Source: Sacculina carcini (Eukaryota > Arthropoda > Thecostraca > Sacculinidae). Taken from it: a DNA stretch of 64,000 nucleotides. The position numbers and the translations under genes were made by a program. The notes beneath the pieces are model-generated. The model saw nothing but the letters and a program-made list of their open reading frames with translations. It ran no database searches and was not told the DNA's origin. Every line of letters starts with the position of its first letter. Position 1 is the stretch's first letter. Shown here piece after piece: positions 63,540 to 64,000 of this stretch. Where the stretch lies: the NCBI GenBank assembly GCA_916048095.2, contig OU696573.1, positions 4,922,608 to 4,986,607 of the forward strand, read 5' to 3'.

Positions 63540-64000
63540 TCCTTGGACAAAGGGTTGTCAAAATGTTTCCGTGTTAATATGGGTATCCGACAAGGTGAAA
63601 ATCTGTCCCCATTATTATTTGCATTATATGTGAGAGATATGGAGGATAAATTGCTCGAAGATGGTTGTACTTTCATCGAATTTGACGATGAAATGCTAGA
63701 CAGATGTCTTAAAGTCATGATACTGATGTACGCGGATGACACTGTAATTTTGGCTGAAGATGAACAACAAATGAAAAAAGCAATGAGTTCACTACAAGAT
63801 TACTGTGACAGATGGAAACTGAAAATAAATACTAATAAAACTAAAATAGTTGTTTTCAGTAAGGCCAAGACTCAACCAGACTGGCTCGATTTCAGACTGA
63901 ATGGCGAGACAATATAAGTGGTCGATGAATATAAGTACCTGGGAATTATATTCAATTATAATGGAAAATTCAGGAAAGGTCAATTGGATCTTACAGAAAG
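63540..64000 (+). pseudogene. RT fragment of a different LINE, cut by window edge
   Basis: KCFRVNMGIRQGENLSPLLF (motif B with GIRQGENLSP), CLKVMILMYADDTVILAEDE (catalytic YADD), CDRWKLKINTNKTKIVVFSK, then a TAA at 63915-63917 and VVDEYKYLGIIFNYNGKF. The GENLSPLLF wording differs from LINEs A-E, so it is another lineage. It continues beyond 64000. Confidence 0.8.

Overview
This is animal nuclear DNA: AT-rich, non-operonic, full of transposable elements, with one host gene recognisable as widely spaced exons. No prokaryotic, organellar or CRISPR-like features are seen. The animal is probably an invertebrate, but the sequence alone does not fix the phylum.

Host gene. On the minus strand, five GC-rich exons (55283-55144, 53377-53253, 41445-41203, 8879-8557, 8151-7993) encode in order the second half of a Frizzled-like cysteine-rich domain, its last cysteines, a kringle domain, a transmembrane segment, and a juxtamembrane segment running into the kinase glycine loop. 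All four exon junctions are phase-compatible (0/2/1/1/0/0). The order and motifs (CLAVRELFCAKQW; LEYPRN then [10 protein letters not shown]) point to a MuSK-like receptor tyrosine kinase of the ROR/MuSK/Nrk group. The 5' (Ig, first half of CRD) and 3' (rest of kinase) exons were not found here and probably lie outside. So nearly the whole window is introns of one gene, including one intron of about 32 kb.

Intron content, left to right. 1-5.8 kb: minus-strand BEL/Pao retrotransposon with few disabling changes. 6.9-7.1 kb: mariner fragment. 9.35-13.38 kb: apparently intact Ty3/gypsy element with 175-bp LTRs, TSD CTAGT, one long Gag-Pol ORF and a self-priming signature instead of an evident tRNA primer site. 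13.7-30.1 kb: a nest. Three same-strand piggyBac pieces in N-to-C order enclose LINE A (about 14.14-26.15 kb). LINE A holds a second intact gypsy with identical 192-bp LTRs flanked by a 987-bp direct duplication (14374-15360 and 20125-21111), and a decayed third gypsy with TSD CAATG (21798-25899). A hAT-type non-autonomous element (26583-28135, TSD GTAATTAT), a mariner end and a gypsy gag fragment follow. 30.8-35.3 kb: LINE C split by a 2.06-kb fold-back element. 35.7-40.3 kb: an internally deleted copy of an RNase H-bearing LINE (LINE D), split by a Helitron-like insertion. 42-45.3 kb: LINE E relic with a hAT element that carries a nested MITE. 46.3-52.4 kb: near-complete LINE D with a tRNA-Val-like SINE. 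53.9-54.6 kb: piggyBac 5' end. 56-63.4 kb: LINE B interrupted by a complete P-like (THAP) element, an unclassified insert and a solo LTR. 63.5 kb to the end: a different LINE RT.

The genes do not form a pathway. The host contribution is the receptor kinase; everything else is a stratified record of transposition, in which target-site duplications often allow the older interrupted frame to be followed across the insertion. Coordinates of decayed pieces are approximate. Family calls rest on motif recognition, not database searches.
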